From CAZVRZ01 sp964629965 (GTDB taxonomy: Bacteria; Chloroflexota; Anaerolineae; Anaerolineales; UBA4823): 34,935 nucleotides of DNA. Made by a program: the position numbers and the translations under genes. Of this stretch, positions 28,492 to 34,935 are shown one piece after another. Below the pieces are notes generated by a model. That model had not been told where the DNA came from, searched no databases, and saw nothing but the letters and a program-made list of their open reading frames with translations. The stretch is taken from NCBI GenBank assembly GCA_964629965.1, contig CAZVRZ010000049.1:1-34935 (forward strand), given 5' to 3'. Each line of letters starts with the position of its first letter. Within the stretch, counting starts at the first letter, position 1.

Positions 28492-28540
28492 TAGACGATG
28501 ACCACCCGCGGGGGTAGTACAGTTCGGCCGCTCCCAGGAA

Positions 28541-28569
28541 TTGCCTGAAAAATCAAAGGATCGTATAAT
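28541..28569 (+). promoter_or_regulatory. Sigma-70-type promoter of the HEFIH peptidase
   Basis: TTGCCT (28541-28546) and TATAAT (28564-28569) are separated by exactly 17 bp. The start codon at 28590 is 20 bases after the -10, so the leader would be very short. Confidence 0.75.
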
Positions 28570-28589
28570 CAGTACCAGCAGGATTGATT

Positions 28590-29384
28590 ATGACCTCAAA
28601 TCATTCAAACCAACTTCAAAAGATATTCGCAGTTCAAGAGATCATCCAAGATATCCATCCATTCTTGGAAAAACTGTTTCCAATTGCCATTGTCGAAAAC
28701 GATCATTTTCTGATCTACGATACCGAACCGAATTGTCGAGAGTATACCTTTGTCAAAAAAGTGGCTACCCCCATGCCCATTCCCCGGGGCGTTCGAGCTG
28801 CCTTTCAATTGGAATGCTATCATAACCGTGCGGCTTGCGTGGTCACAGACGATGTATTCGCTGGGCTGGATGGCTATGTCACCATCTTTCATGAGTTCAT
28901 TCACTGCCAACAGGCGGAAAGCTGTGAGCAGAAACTCAAGCAAAAACTGGGAGTTGCCCGCCAGGCGCAAGCCGACCATGATTACATGTGGGAACTGAAT
29001 CACCCCTTTCCCTACGCAGCCTCTGACTTTGTGCAGCTTTACCAATCATTTCTGAGCAAACACGCCCTCCCAGAAATCGAAACCATCCGCCGGCAGGTCA
29101 GAAGTATTCTCAAAGAGCAAGATTATGAATACATGCTCTGGCAAGAATGGAAAGAAGGCTTTGCGCGTTTCATTGAAAACCGGATTAACCGCAGAATGGG
29201 TCTACCGGAAAATCATGACGGCAAGGAACAACCTTTCAATCGAGTGGTGTTTTATGCCGGTGGAGCACACTATATCGAGCAATTGAGTACGCAGGAAACA
29301 CGCTTGACCGTTCAGATCGAGAAGTTGTTTGACCGCATGTTTGCTGGTCAGGCCGAAGAGCGCGCGAACCTGCTACCAGTATAG
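28590..29384 (+). CDS. Zinc metallopeptidase-like protein with HEFIH motif
   Basis: A 264-aa protein from ATG 28590 (TTG 28584 also in frame), with CAGGA some seven bases upstream. HEFIH at residues 101-105 (TIFHEFIHCQQ) is a HExxH zinc site, and WKEGFARF at about 187-194 supplies a possible third ligand, Glu189, in a far helix, as in gluzincins. The protein has no signal peptide. Upstream strands include FLIYDTEPNC. The protein may be an intracellular peptidase or a non-peptidase hydrolase of this fold; the name of the family is not recognised. It has its own good promoter and is followed by REP-like repeats. Confidence 0.78.
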   Translation: MTSNHSNQLQKIFAVQEIIQDIHPFLEKLFPIAIVENDHFLIYDTEPNCREYTFVKKVATPMPIPRGVRAAFQLECYHNRAACVVTDDVFAGLDGYVTIFHEFIHCQQAESCEQKLKQKLGVARQAQADHDYMWELNHPFPYAASDFVQLYQSFLSKHALPEIETIRRQVRSILKEQDYEYMLWQEWKEGFARFIENRINRRMGLPENHDGKEQPFNRVVFYAGGAHYIEQLSTQETRLTVQIEKLFDRMFAGQAEERANLLPV

Positions 29385-29396
29385 CACAGGTGAGAC

Positions 29397-29484
29397 GTAC
29401 GGACGGGACCGAGACCCGCCCCGACTCACGCGCGTAAGGGCAGGTCTGAGACCCGCCCCGACTCGCGAGCGTAAGGACGGATGG
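29397..29484. repeat. REP-like repeats with a 37-bp tandem duplication
   Basis: GAGACCCGCCCCGACTC occurs at 29411-29427 and again at 29448-29464, a perfect 17-bp repeat with a period of 37 bp; the flanks (GCGTAAGG) also repeat. The unit shares GTACGG(A/G)CGGG and GGTCTGAGACCCGCCC with the block at 24275-24330, so it belongs to the same REP-like family. It fills the gap between the metallopeptidase gene and the ABC permease (29385-29517). Confidence 0.65.
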
Positions 29485-29517
29485 CGCCCGCCCAGAAATT
29501 GGCGCCCCCTCAACCCC

Positions 29518-30279
29518 CTACTCCCACTTGAAGGTCTTCACCGACACGATGATGCCCAAGGCCAGCAGCACCACCAGCACAACCACATCCAACAGGTGCT
29601 GCCCCCACGCCTCGCCGGTCCACATGCCGCGCAGCAGGTTCACCACGTAGGTCAGCGGCAGGAAGGCAGAGATCTTCTGCATGTTGGCGGGCATCAGCTC
29701 GCGCGGCCAGGCCGCCCCCGAAAGGATCAACATCGGGTAGAGCAGCACCATGGCCGCCACCTGCGCCGTGCGCGCCGTGGGCATGACGCCGCCCAAAATG
29801 AACCCGATCCCAAAGAAACCCAGGCTGCTCAGGGTGAACCCCGCCAGCCAATGCAGGACGTTGCCCTCAAAACGCACGTGATACAGCAGCATCCCCGCCG
29901 CAACCAGCAGCAGCATGCCCAGGGTGGTCATGGTGAACACCACCAACACCTGCGCCAGCATCACCACCAGCGAGCTGACCGGCGTGGTGCGCAGGCGGCG
30001 CAAAATCCCATTCTCCCGGTAGGTTGCCAGGGTGATGGTAATGGGCATCAGCCCGATCATGCCAATGGTCATGGCGGTAAAGGCCGGGATCAACATGCCG
30101 ATCGCCGCCGCCCCCACCGGCTCCGGCGTTCCTCCGCTGGCGTAGATGCTGCCAAAAATCAACAGCATCATCAGCGGGAACACCAGGGTGAAAAAGGCGC
30201 TCACCGGCTCGCGCAGGAACAGCTTGGCTTCCATCCAGGTCATTTTCAACAAACAGCGCATCGTGTTACCGCTTCTCAT
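29518..30279 (-). CDS. ABC-2-type transporter permease
   Basis: A 253-aa protein from ATG 30279, with GAGGTG four bases upstream; GTG 30291, overlapping the ATPase stop by four bases, is an alternative. Six hydrophobic segments are visible in the ABC-2 order (AFFTLVFPLMMLLIFG, IGMLIPAFTAMTIGMIGLM, LAQVLVVFTMTTLGMLLLVAAGM, LAGFTLSSLGFFGIGFILGG, VAAMVLLYPMLILSGAAWP, VVLVVLLALGIIVSV). The RENGILRRLRTTPVSSLVV stretch between helices 2 and 3 is typical of ABC-2 exporters. It is the last gene of the operon and should form the export pore for the ATPase at 30288-31211. The exported compound is unknown. Confidence 0.92.
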   Translation of the reverse strand: MRSGNTMRCLLKMTWMEAKLFLREPVSAFFTLVFPLMMLLIFGSIYASGGTPEPVGAAAIGMLIPAFTAMTIGMIGLMPITITLATYRENGILRRLRTTPVSSLVVMLAQVLVVFTMTTLGMLLLVAAGMLLYHVRFEGNVLHWLAGFTLSSLGFFGIGFILGGVMPTARTAQVAAMVLLYPMLILSGAAWPRELMPANMQKISAFLPLTYVVNLLRGMWTGEAWGQHLLDVVVLVVLLALGIIVSVKTFKWE

Positions 30280-30287
30280 CTCGCACC

Positions 30288-31211
30288 TCACTCCCTCATC
30301 TTACGGCCGGTCAGGCTCATGAATACATCTTCCATGTCAGGCTGCTCGGTATGCAGATCATGGTATCCCAATTTGCGATCAGCCAGCAGGTTGACCACCT
30401 CGCTCACCAGCGGCGCCTGGCGCGGGCCCTTTCCGTGAACGGTCACCCGCTCTCCATCCACTTCCACCCGCGCCTGGCCGGACAGGGCTTGCTCAAAGCC
30501 TGGCGGCAGGGCCCCGTCCAGGGTGAACACCACGCGCTCTTCGGCCCCCAGCCGCTGGATCAAGGCCGCCGGGGTATCCAGCGCCACGATCTGCCCGTGG
30601 TCCAGGATGGCCGTCCGGTCGCACAGGCGCTCGGCCTCCTCCATATAGTGCGTCGTCAGCAGCACCGACTTGCCCTTGGTGCGCAGATCGCGCACCAGGG
30701 CCCAGATGGCGCGCCGCGCCTGCGGGTCCAGGCCGGTGGTCAGCTCGTCCAAAAACACCAACTGCGGGTCTGGCAGCAGCGCCAGGGCGATGAACAGGCG
30801 CTGTTTCTGCCCGCCCGAAAGCTTGGAGAAGGCCGTGTTGCGCTTCTCCTCCAGCCCCAACTGCACCAGCAGCTCTTCCCAATCAACCGTCTGGGGGTAG
30901 AAGGTGCTGTACAGATCCAGCGCCTCCCACACGCACATGCGATCCGGCAGGTTCGACTGCTGAAGCTGCATCCCCGTGCGCTCGCGCAGGATATTCCCAG
31001 CGTGCTGCGGGTCCAGCCCCAGCACGCGGATCGTGCCGCCATCCGGTTTGCGCAGCCCTTCCAGGCATTCGATGGTGGTGGTCTTACCGGCGCCGTTGGG
31101 GCCGACCATGCCAAAGATCTCGCCGGCCTGCACCTCAAACGATATGCCGTCCACGGCCACGGTTTTCCCGTACACCTTGCGCAGCCCTTCCACTTGTACT
31201 ACAGCGTTCAT
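30288..31211 (-). CDS. ABC transporter ATPase
   Basis: A 307-aa protein from ATG 31211, with GAGG six bases before it (GTG 31223 is the in-frame alternative). Walker A GPNGAGKTTT, signature LSGGQKQR, Walker B LVFLDEL and the H-loop TTHYMEE are all present. The C-terminal 90 residues (VVFTLDGALPPGFEQALSG... DMEDVFMSLTG) are the extension common in exporters of the DrrA/CcmA-like class. Walker B is followed by LTTGLDP instead of the usual PTTGLDP, a small variant. Pairs with the permease downstream. Confidence 0.95.
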   Translation of the reverse strand: MNAVVQVEGLRKVYGKTVAVDGISFEVQAGEIFGMVGPNGAGKTTTIECLEGLRKPDGGTIRVLGLDPQHAGNILRERTGMQLQQSNLPDRMCVWEALDLYSTFYPQTVDWEELLVQLGLEEKRNTAFSKLSGGQKQRLFIALALLPDPQLVFLDELTTGLDPQARRAIWALVRDLRTKGKSVLLTTHYMEEAERLCDRTAILDHGQIVALDTPAALIQRLGAEERVVFTLDGALPPGFEQALSGQARVEVDGERVTVHGKGPRQAPLVSEVVNLLADRKLGYHDLHTEQPDMEDVFMSLTGRKMRE

Positions 31212-31219
31212 ACCTGGCC

Positions 31220-31513
31220 TCACTTCTTGATCAAAATGGCTTCTAAAGCCGCCACATGCTCTTGGAACACCTGGCGCCCGGCCGAGGTGGCCGCCACAAA
31301 GGTGCGCGGCTTGCGTTCAACAAAGATCTTATTCACGGCGATATAACCGGCCTCTTCCAGCTTGCGCAGATGCGCCCCCAGGTTGCCATCCGTCGCCTGC
31401 AGCAGTTGGCGCAGGTAGCCAAAGTCCACTGCGGCCGCCGGTTCCAGGGCCACCAGCGCCGCCATGATCTGCAGCCGCACCGGTTGGTGGATCGTTTCGT
31501 TTAATGCAGCCAT
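31220..31513 (-). CDS. Winged-helix transcriptional regulator
   Basis: A 97-aa protein. It starts MAALNETIHQPVRLQIMAAL, with AGGTGG about seven bases upstream. The helix-turn-helix (LLQATDGNLGAHLRKLEEAGYI) and a beta-wing (AVNKIFVERKPRTFVAATSAG) match the small winged-helix regulators related to ArsR/HTH_27. It is encoded inside the ABC operon and probably represses it by binding the AGAGTAYTCT sites upstream (32101-32127). No metal-binding cysteines are seen, so the ligand is more likely a small molecule exported by the ABC system. Confidence 0.9.
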   Translation of the reverse strand: MAALNETIHQPVRLQIMAALVALEPAAAVDFGYLRQLLQATDGNLGAHLRKLEEAGYIAVNKIFVERKPRTFVAATSAGRQVFQEHVAALEAILIKK

Positions 31514-31516
31514 GGC

Positions 31517-32086
31517 TCACCACCTTGCCCGGATATACAGGCCGAGGACAATCATCCCGCCGCCGCCCAGGATGGCCACCCACAGGAAGAAGAGGCCGGG
31601 CAGCCAGAAGTAGCCGGCCAGCACCAGGGCGATGATGACCAGGCCGGGCCAGACGGGGGTAAACGAAAGCAGCAGGCCCATGGTGGTCCAACTGATCATG
31701 ATAAACAGGAAGGTGAAAACGGTCAGTTGTTTTCCGTCCAACGGCCAGGCAACTGCGCCCGCGGCCAGGCCGAAAACGGCCAGCAGCAGCCAGACCAGGC
31801 CAATGCGCTTTGCCGTGGCGGCTGCCGATGGGTCGCGCACGCGCTTGCTCGTCAGCCAGCCCTGGATGACGGCCAGCAGGCTGCCCACAATGCTGATGGC
31901 GATCCAGATGACCGCCACGATTTCACCGGATAGGAACTGGGTGGCCATGAATCCGATCATCCAGATCACGCCGGTGACGATCAGGGAGATGGAGGCCCCG
32001 CTGCCGACGATCGATTGGCGCGTCTTGTGCGTCATCTTCTGGATGGCCTCCAGCGCCTGTTCCGCTTCGTTTGGGGAAATGTTCAT
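31517..32086 (-). CDS. Integral membrane protein of the ABC operon
   Basis: A 189-aa protein with five or six hydrophobic segments (ASISLIVTGVIWMIGFMATQF, IVAVIWIAISIVGSLLAVIQG, IGLVWLLLAVFGLAAGAVAW, FTFLFIMISWTTMGLLLSF, WPGLVIIALVLAGYFWLPGLFFLWVAILGGGGMIVLGLY). Its N-terminus is a short helical cytoplasmic part (NEAEQALEAIQKMTHKTRQSI). AAAGGAG lies eight bases before the ATG. It is the first gene of the operon and is followed by the regulator after three bases. The function is unknown; proteins with this arrangement are often encoded beside such regulators. Confidence 0.85.
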   Translation of the reverse strand: MNISPNEAEQALEAIQKMTHKTRQSIVGSGASISLIVTGVIWMIGFMATQFLSGEIVAVIWIAISIVGSLLAVIQGWLTSKRVRDPSAAATAKRIGLVWLLLAVFGLAAGAVAWPLDGKQLTVFTFLFIMISWTTMGLLLSFTPVWPGLVIIALVLAGYFWLPGLFFLWVAILGGGGMIVLGLYIRARW

Positions 32087-32100
32087 GGGTCAACTCCTTT

Positions 32101-32151
32101 AGAGTACTCTGCATTATAGAGTATTCTATACCATTTCACCTACATTGTCAA
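32101..32151 (-). promoter_or_regulatory. ABC operon promoter with two AGAGTAYTCT operator-like sites
   Basis: On the minus strand TTGACA (32146-32151) and TAGAAT (32123-32128) are 17 bp apart, a near-consensus promoter. TATAGAGTATTCTATA (32115-32130) is an inverted repeat that covers the -10. AGAGTACTCT (32101-32110) is a perfect 10-bp palindrome downstream of it. Both contain AGAGTA(C/T)TCT, with centres 17 bp apart. This fits a repressor dimer pair from the winged-helix protein encoded in the operon. Confidence 0.7.
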
Positions 32152-32167
32152 GCGTTTCGGGCCGGGA

Positions 32168-32213
32168 GGGCGCCTGCCGTGCGCCCCAACAATCCGGATC
32201 ACACCCACGGTAG
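32168..32213. repeat. Fragment of RAYT-internal REP sequence
   Basis: GGGCGC...GCGCCC (32168-32186) and CCGGATCACACCCACGGTAG (32194-32213) resemble the RAYT gene, which has CCGGATCATACCCACGGTAG at 24727-24746 and the GCGCAC palindrome at 24815-24833. The order of the parts differs. It is probably a REP copy or a piece of an older RAYT. Confidence 0.55.
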
Positions 32214-32305
32214 AAAATGGCACCCTCGCAGCTTGACAGGAACGCCCGGCAGCGAGTAAACTGGAAGCAGGCAGTTGCCAGACCCCAAGAAGCCCCGAGG
32301 CAAAG

Positions 32306-32944
32306 ATGCATAGAACCAAAGTGTTCACAATCACAAAAGCGCTGGCGTTGGCGGCCATCCTGGTGGGCCTGCTGTTCGCCTTCCAGTTCGCCAGGGCCAA
32401 CTTCCAACCCTCCCACGCCAACCCAGGCCTATCCCCGCTGGAGGCGGCGCCGTCCAGCCCCACCCCGCCGGCGCTCGCAGATGGCTGGCTGATGTATGTC
32501 GATCCGGACAAGGAATTCTCTTTTGCCTATCCGCCCGAGGCACTCATCAACGCCGGTCAGAACCCGCTCGACCTGGCCAAGAATATCGATATCCAGTTCA
32601 AACTGCCCGACACATCTTACCAGGGGATGAGCATACGCCTGGAACGCAACCCGCAGCGCCTGCAGAACGCCGGCCTGGCGGTGCAGCTTTTCGAGGCCAG
32701 CTCGCAACAGCAAGCCTCGGCCGAATTTGTGGATTCGCTGCAGCCGGTTTCTATCGGGGGCAAGGCAGCCGTCAGGGCGGTCATCCCGGCGGCCAACACC
32801 GAGTTCACCCTCATCGCGGCTTACGACGAGCGCGTGCTGTACCTGGCCCCGGTGCACGCGTCGCCTGCAACCAGCGTGGAAAAAGAGAGCCTGGAACTCT
32901 TTTACCAGGTGCTGAACAGCTTTCGCTTCGCCGCTCCAGAATAG
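32306..32944 (+). CDS. Exported protein with a PsbP-like region
   Basis: A 212-aa protein. A hydrophobic N-terminus (VFTITKALALAAILVGLLFAFQFA, residues about 6-29) serves as signal peptide or anchor, followed by a Pro/Ser linker. The rest contains MYVDPDKEFSFAYPPEA and later LFYQVLNSFRF, the two end motifs of PsbP-like/DUF1795 domains, which bind or sense ligands at the cell surface. GAGGC lies a few bases before the ATG. The gene is followed 12 bases later by the M23 peptidase, so it is probably co-transcribed. No catalytic residues are seen. Confidence 0.78.
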   Translation: MHRTKVFTITKALALAAILVGLLFAFQFARANFQPSHANPGLSPLEAAPSSPTPPALADGWLMYVDPDKEFSFAYPPEALINAGQNPLDLAKNIDIQFKLPDTSYQGMSIRLERNPQRLQNAGLAVQLFEASSQQQASAEFVDSLQPVSIGGKAAVRAVIPAANTEFTLIAAYDERVLYLAPVHASPATSVEKESLELFYQVLNSFRFAAPE

Positions 32945-32956
32945 AACGGGGGCCCT

Positions 32957-34255
32957 GTGTCTGCAAAACCATCCCCGTTGGCTGCCTCCCTGATCCTGGT
33001 TGCGCTGCTGAACGCCATCGTGCTGCTCGGCAGCCATCCCAGAGAGACGCGCGCCCAGGCCCAGCCGGCGGCCATCGCCCGAGAATTCAGCCTGCCGCTG
33101 GGCTATCGTGACGGGGTCGCTTACGGCCCGCGTATCCGCTATGACAATGGCAGGCTGGTTGAAAACTCCGATTACGGCATTTTCAATCCCGATATGCAAG
33201 GCGCCACCTGCTTTGGACTCGATTGGGGATCGATCTACCATGCCGGGGTGGATTGGTATCGCCTGGACGGGCAATCCACCTGGCAGGCCGAGGTGACGGC
33301 CGTCGGCGATGGCCTGGTCAGGTACCTGAGCTACAATTTCCCCGGTGCGGTGATGCTCGTCGAGCACAGTTTGCCTCCCGACGGCCGCCAGAAAATCTAC
33401 TCGCTGTACGGGCATCTCGACCCGAACAGCGTCCTGGTGAGCGTCAACCAGCAGGTTTCTCGCGGGCAAAAGCTCGGCGCCATCCTGCGGCAGTATTACG
33501 ATGGTCGTTACACCGATTATCACGACGACTCTCATTTGCACTTCGAGATGCGCTCCTTCTACGACGCCAGCAGCATCTACCCCAACTATCCGAGCTGCAA
33601 CGGTTACCTGCCCGGGCGCGGCTACACCCACCCGCAGCACCCGGATCTCTTTCCTTCTGCCCAGTCGGAGCATTACACCCACCCGATCGCCTATATACAA
33701 ACCCGGACGGTGGCCTTCTTGCCGCTGATGATCAATCAAGACGCGGCCTGTATCGAGCAGCAGCAGTTGGTGGTGAATGGAGGCTTCGAAGGCGGCAGCC
33801 TGGGCTGGGTGGAAATTCAGCAGGGCTACCCAATCATCACCAACAGCCCGCCCACGCCGGCCTACAGCGGCAGTTGGGCCGCCTGGTTTGGCGGCAGAAA
33901 TAGCGCTGCCGAGAGGATCTATCAAGGGTTCAGGGTCACGCCCGGCATGACGGGGGCTAATCTCTCGTATTACCTGTGGATGCGCACGGACGAGGCGAGC
34001 ACCGGCGCCTACGACAAGTTGTATGTGCGCTTGAGAGATGGCGACGATGGCCTCATCCAGCAGCTCGATTACCTGGACAACCAGGCGAGCGAACACACCT
34101 GGCTGCATCGTTCCGCCGCCCTGCCCGATCTCTCTGCCCGGGTGGGGCAAACCCTGCGGCTGAGCTTCGAAGCCAGCACCGATGGTACCCTGGTGACCAG
34201 TTTTCTGCTCGACCAGGTCAGCCTGGGCACAGTCTGCGCCGGCGAGCAGCCCTAA
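32957..34255 (+). CDS. Secreted M23-type peptidase with a C-terminal carbohydrate-binding-like domain
   Basis: A 432-aa protein that starts with GTG 32957. Signal peptide about residues 1-36 (LAASLILVALLNAIVLLG... AQA). The M23 zinc and catalytic residues are visible: His95 and Asp99 in IYHAGVDW, His153 in LYGHLD, and HLHFE at 193-197. M23 enzymes cut peptidoglycan cross-bridges, although some only bind it. A short hydrophobic VAFLPLMIN at about residue 253 matches the LPL motif of other exported proteins here and joins it to a beta-sandwich domain (about 270-425, starting LVVNGGFEGGSLGW) of a carbohydrate-binding type. The HAGVDW variant replaces the usual HxGxD with the same spacing. Part of the three-gene plus-strand unit. 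Confidence 0.9.
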   Translation: MSAKPSPLAASLILVALLNAIVLLGSHPRETRAQAQPAAIAREFSLPLGYRDGVAYGPRIRYDNGRLVENSDYGIFNPDMQGATCFGLDWGSIYHAGVDWYRLDGQSTWQAEVTAVGDGLVRYLSYNFPGAVMLVEHSLPPDGRQKIYSLYGHLDPNSVLVSVNQQVSRGQKLGAILRQYYDGRYTDYHDDSHLHFEMRSFYDASSIYPNYPSCNGYLPGRGYTHPQHPDLFPSAQSEHYTHPIAYIQTRTVAFLPLMINQDAACIEQQQLVVNGGFEGGSLGWVEIQQGYPIITNSPPTPAYSGSWAAWFGGRNSAAERIYQGFRVTPGMTGANLSYYLWMRTDEASTGAYDKLYVRLRDGDDGLIQQLDYLDNQASEHTWLHRSAALPDLSARVGQTLRLSFEASTDGTLVTSFLLDQVSLGTVCAGEQP

Positions 34256-34288
34256 GAAATCCCATCACATCCAGAAAGGCACCCTCAC

Positions 34289-34882
34289 ATGCGCTCATCT
34301 ACACGAAATATCATCCTCATCCTCCTACTCACCACCGGGCTGGCACTGGGCTGCCTGGTGGGTATCATCGGCGGCTTCGAGCGGCCCTATCGCTCCACTG
34401 CCGACTGGCAGACCATGGTCGCGCCGCCCGGCGGGGCCGAGGTCATCCTGGCGGCGTACGCCAGCCAATACTCCGTTGGCAACTGGCAATTATATGTGCG
34501 CGCCGCAGATGAGCGCATATATTTGAACGACAGTGGAGCGGGCTGGCAAGAAGCCGCCGAGGTCGTCCCGCCCTCCGGCGCCGAGGATTGCGGCGCGACC
34601 ATGTTCACCCCGCCCATCCTGCCCGACGTGGCGGTCGAGTCGCGCTACGTGAGCATCTGCCACGCCGAATTGATCGAGCAGTACGGCTTTGCGCGCCTCA
34701 CGGACGGCTCGCTGTTGTTTTGGAAAGACTCCTACACGGGGTTGTACGGCTGGGGCGTGGCGCTCAAGCGCAGCCTAGGCAGCGGCGCCATCGGCTGCCT
34801 GTGCGGCGGGCTGCTGGCAGGTGTGCTGCTCGGCTTGCTGGCACTGCTCTCAAAACGCGCCACCAGGCGCGCCTCGGCGTAA
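34289..34882 (+). CDS. Exported membrane protein with lipobox-like N-terminus
   Basis: A 197-aa protein. The N-terminal stretch IILILLLTTGLALGCLVGIIGGF has a lipobox-like LALG-Cys. Between residues 35 and 155 lies an extracytoplasmic part with two cysteines (EDCGATMF, VSICHAEL). A second hydrophobic segment (IGCLCGGLLAGVLLGLLALLS, about 167-187) and a basic tail (KRATRRASA) anchor the C-terminus. It is either a lipoprotein plus helix or a two-helix membrane protein. It begins 33 bases after the M23 gene with AAAGG upstream and ends in the hairpin at 34881. Function unknown. Confidence 0.78.
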   Translation: MRSSTRNIILILLLTTGLALGCLVGIIGGFERPYRSTADWQTMVAPPGGAEVILAAYASQYSVGNWQLYVRAADERIYLNDSGAGWQEAAEVVPPSGAEDCGATMFTPPILPDVAVESRYVSICHAELIEQYGFARLTDGSLLFWKDSYTGLYGWGVALKRSLGSGAIGCLCGGLLAGVLLGLLALLSKRATRRASA

Positions 34883-34923
34883 CATGACACCTCCCGAATT
34901 TAATGTTCGGGAGGTGTCATGTT
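34881..34923 (+). terminator. 18-bp perfect hairpin at the end of the last gene
   Basis: The left arm 34881-34898 (containing ACACCTCCCGAA) and the right arm 34906-34923 (TTCGGGAGGTGT...) pair perfectly over 18 bp, with a 7-base loop. It begins within the stop codon of the gene at 34289-34882. Only a few Ts follow before G-rich sequence, but stem length and position support a terminator. Confidence 0.7.
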
Positions 34924-34935
34924 TGGGGATAGAAA

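Noticed and set aside
32429..34150. 573-aa minus-strand frame opposite the PsbP-like and M23 genes
   Set aside because: It is antisense to genes with strong motifs and signal peptides, and its sequence is Arg/Gly/His-rich without recognisable domains.
1..34935. tRNA or rRNA genes
   Set aside because: No cloverleaf with TTC-type loop or rRNA core sequence was recognised; a tRNAscan run would settle it.

Overview
The window looks like a piece of a draft genome or MAG from the Chloroflexota, most likely an Anaerolineae-type bacterium. It is GC-rich and has Gram-type Shine-Dalgarno sites. It carries many small secreted or membrane proteins. Several exported proteins end in, or contain, a short hydrophobic motif of the form (Y/F/M)LP(L/I)xxR, which I associate with secreted proteins of this phylum. 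Two runs of ten Ns (10577-10586 and 24752-24761) are assembly gaps, each inside a coding region. No rRNA, tRNA or CRISPR array was found.

Layout. 1-5566: an exported protein of unknown function that may be a degenerate metallopeptidase, a 166-bp MITE-like repeat, a zinc-ribbon protein, a Tat-type flavodoxin, and a coupled pair made of a tyrosine-phosphatase-like protein and a membrane-anchored surface protein. 5670-9996: a protease-rich stretch with a chagasin-papain fusion protease, a membrane zincin and a gluzincin. 10097-12424: a gapped membrane protein, a membrane-tethered J-domain protein, and an Ala/Lys-rich coiled-coil protein under a near-consensus promoter. 12634-20318 (minus strand): a run of closely spaced or overlapping genes. 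In order of transcription it holds an unknown protein, a GNAT acetyltransferase, an aminoglycoside-phosphotransferase-like (APH) kinase, a 1213-aa CHAT-TPR-TM-FGE-FGE protein, an internally deleted Nudix gene, an arylamine N-acetyltransferase and a helical protein.

20445-29484: a LURP-one-like protein, a split zinc-ribbon membrane protein, a secreted leucine-rich-repeat protein, a REP-associated tyrosine transposase (RAYT) with REP-like palindromes before and inside it, a HEAT-like protein, a second APH-like kinase, a VapBC-type toxin-antitoxin pair with a clear promoter and operator, a CPBP/RAYT scar, two small genes and an HEFIH metallopeptidase followed by more REP-like repeats. 29518-32086 (minus): an ABC-2 exporter operon with its own winged-helix regulator; two AGAGTAYTCT operator-like sites sit at its promoter. 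32306-34882 (plus): three exported proteins, including an M23 peptidase, closed by an 18-bp hairpin.

Most striking are the CHAT-FGE-FGE protein with its kinase neighbour, the inhibitor-protease fusion, the REP/RAYT family with its remnants, the MITE-like element, and a roughly 40-bp promoter element shared by two divergent intergenic regions. All protein identities rest on motif recognition by eye; no database search was run.
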